5,119 bases of DNA from an uncultured Clostridia bacterium (GTDB lineage: Bacteria > Bacillota_I > Bacilli_A > RF39 > UBA660). The position numbers and the translations under genes are program-made. This document shows, in pieces, positions 4,897-5,119 of the stretch. The DNA lies in the NCBI GenBank assembly GCA_948433815.1, contig CAOJDZ010000064.1, positions 1 through 5,119 of the forward strand. Direction: 5' to 3'. The stretch's first letter is position 1. Each line of letters starts with the position of its first letter. The notes under the pieces were generated by a model. It had not been told where the DNA came from. It saw only the letters and a list, made by a program, of their open reading frames with translations, and did not search any database.

Positions 4897-5119
4897 CCTT
4901 CAGATGATAGAAATGTCACTTTTTCTGCGATGACTTCAGTACTATATTGTACTACTCCGTCTTTTTCGTAAGAATTTGTTTGAATTCTTCCTTTTACACC
5001 AATTACATCACCTTTTTTACAATATTCACAAGTATGTTCAGCGACTACATTCCACAGTGTACATTTAATAAAATCAGTATCATATTTACCTTCTGAGTTT
5101 TTAAATGATCTAGATACGG
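4866..5119 (-). CDS. ssb: Single-stranded DNA-binding protein, C-terminal part (5' end beyond window)
   Basis: Eighty-three codons plus TAA are visible; the start lies off the right edge. The fragment begins mid OB-fold with VSRSFKN, matching the AVNRPF-type strand of bacterial SSBs. It continues with DTDFIKCTLWNVVAEH (the aDFInCvvW-type core), KKGDVIGVKGRIQTNSYEKDG (the KKGs-x-VeGRlqtr-YE segment) and STEVIAEKVTFL (the tEVvae-vqFL closing strand). These SSBs coat single-stranded DNA as tetramers in replication and repair. About 14 residues follow the OB-fold, ending EAEPVED. The long Gly/Gln-rich linker and the DDDIPF-like tip that recruits partner proteins are both missing. Other frames past the stop do not encode such a tip. 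Three cysteines are present at fragment positions 19, 30 and 33, the last two as CEYC. The gene is followed by the phosphorylase rather than rpsR, so it may be an accessory SSB, but the upstream side (where rpsF would be) is not visible. Confidence 0.9.
   Translation of the reverse strand, partial: VSRSFKNSEGKYDTDFIKCTLWNVVAEHTCEYCKKGDVIGVKGRIQTNSYEKDGVVQYSTEVIAEKVTFLSSEGKKEAEPVED

Overview
This window looks like chromosomal DNA from an AT-rich, walled bacterium of the Bacillota (low-GC Firmicutes). The evidence is the strong AT bias, purine-rich Shine-Dalgarno sites of the AAAGGAG type, two peptidoglycan D,D-carboxypeptidases, and a Firmicutes-type pyrimidine-nucleoside phosphorylase. Every tryptophan I checked is encoded by TGG, and one gene ends in TGA. 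That supports the ordinary bacterial code rather than the Mycoplasma/Spiroplasma code. An uncultured, gut-type member of class Bacilli would fit, but the window alone does not settle the lineage.

Layout, left to right. (1) Bases 1-108, minus strand: the first 36 codons of a collagen-like Gly-X-Y protein, cut by the window edge. (2) Bases 109-371: an intergenic stretch with a perfect 13-bp stem plus U-tract terminator and a second small hairpin. (3) Bases 372-1604, minus: a serine D-Ala-D-Ala carboxypeptidase (low-molecular-weight penicillin-binding protein, peptidase S11). (4) Bases 1713-2675, plus: a membrane-anchored zinc D,D-carboxypeptidase (VanY type, peptidase M15B), divergent from the previous gene and followed by a terminator. 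(5) Bases 2687-3484, minus: a membrane-anchored protein with two cadherin-like beta-sandwich repeats, convergent with the M15 gene. (6) Bases 3494-4771, minus: pyrimidine-nucleoside phosphorylase, lying 9 bp upstream of the cadherin-like gene in a likely two-gene operon. (7) Bases 4866-5119, minus: the C-terminal part of a single-stranded DNA-binding protein, cut by the right edge.

The two carboxypeptidases remove the terminal D-Ala of peptidoglycan stem peptides by different chemistries, serine acyl-enzyme versus zinc hydrolysis. Together with the cadherin-like and collagen-like proteins, they make the left and central parts an envelope-oriented neighbourhood. The phosphorylase (nucleoside salvage) and SSB (DNA maintenance) are housekeeping genes.

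I found no mobile element, CRISPR array, tRNA, rRNA or defence gene, and no convincing new system. The points most worth a second look are the Cys-Cys-Cys collagen-like protein without a signal peptide, the short SSB without the usual C-terminal tip, and the close coupling of the phosphorylase to a surface protein of unknown function.
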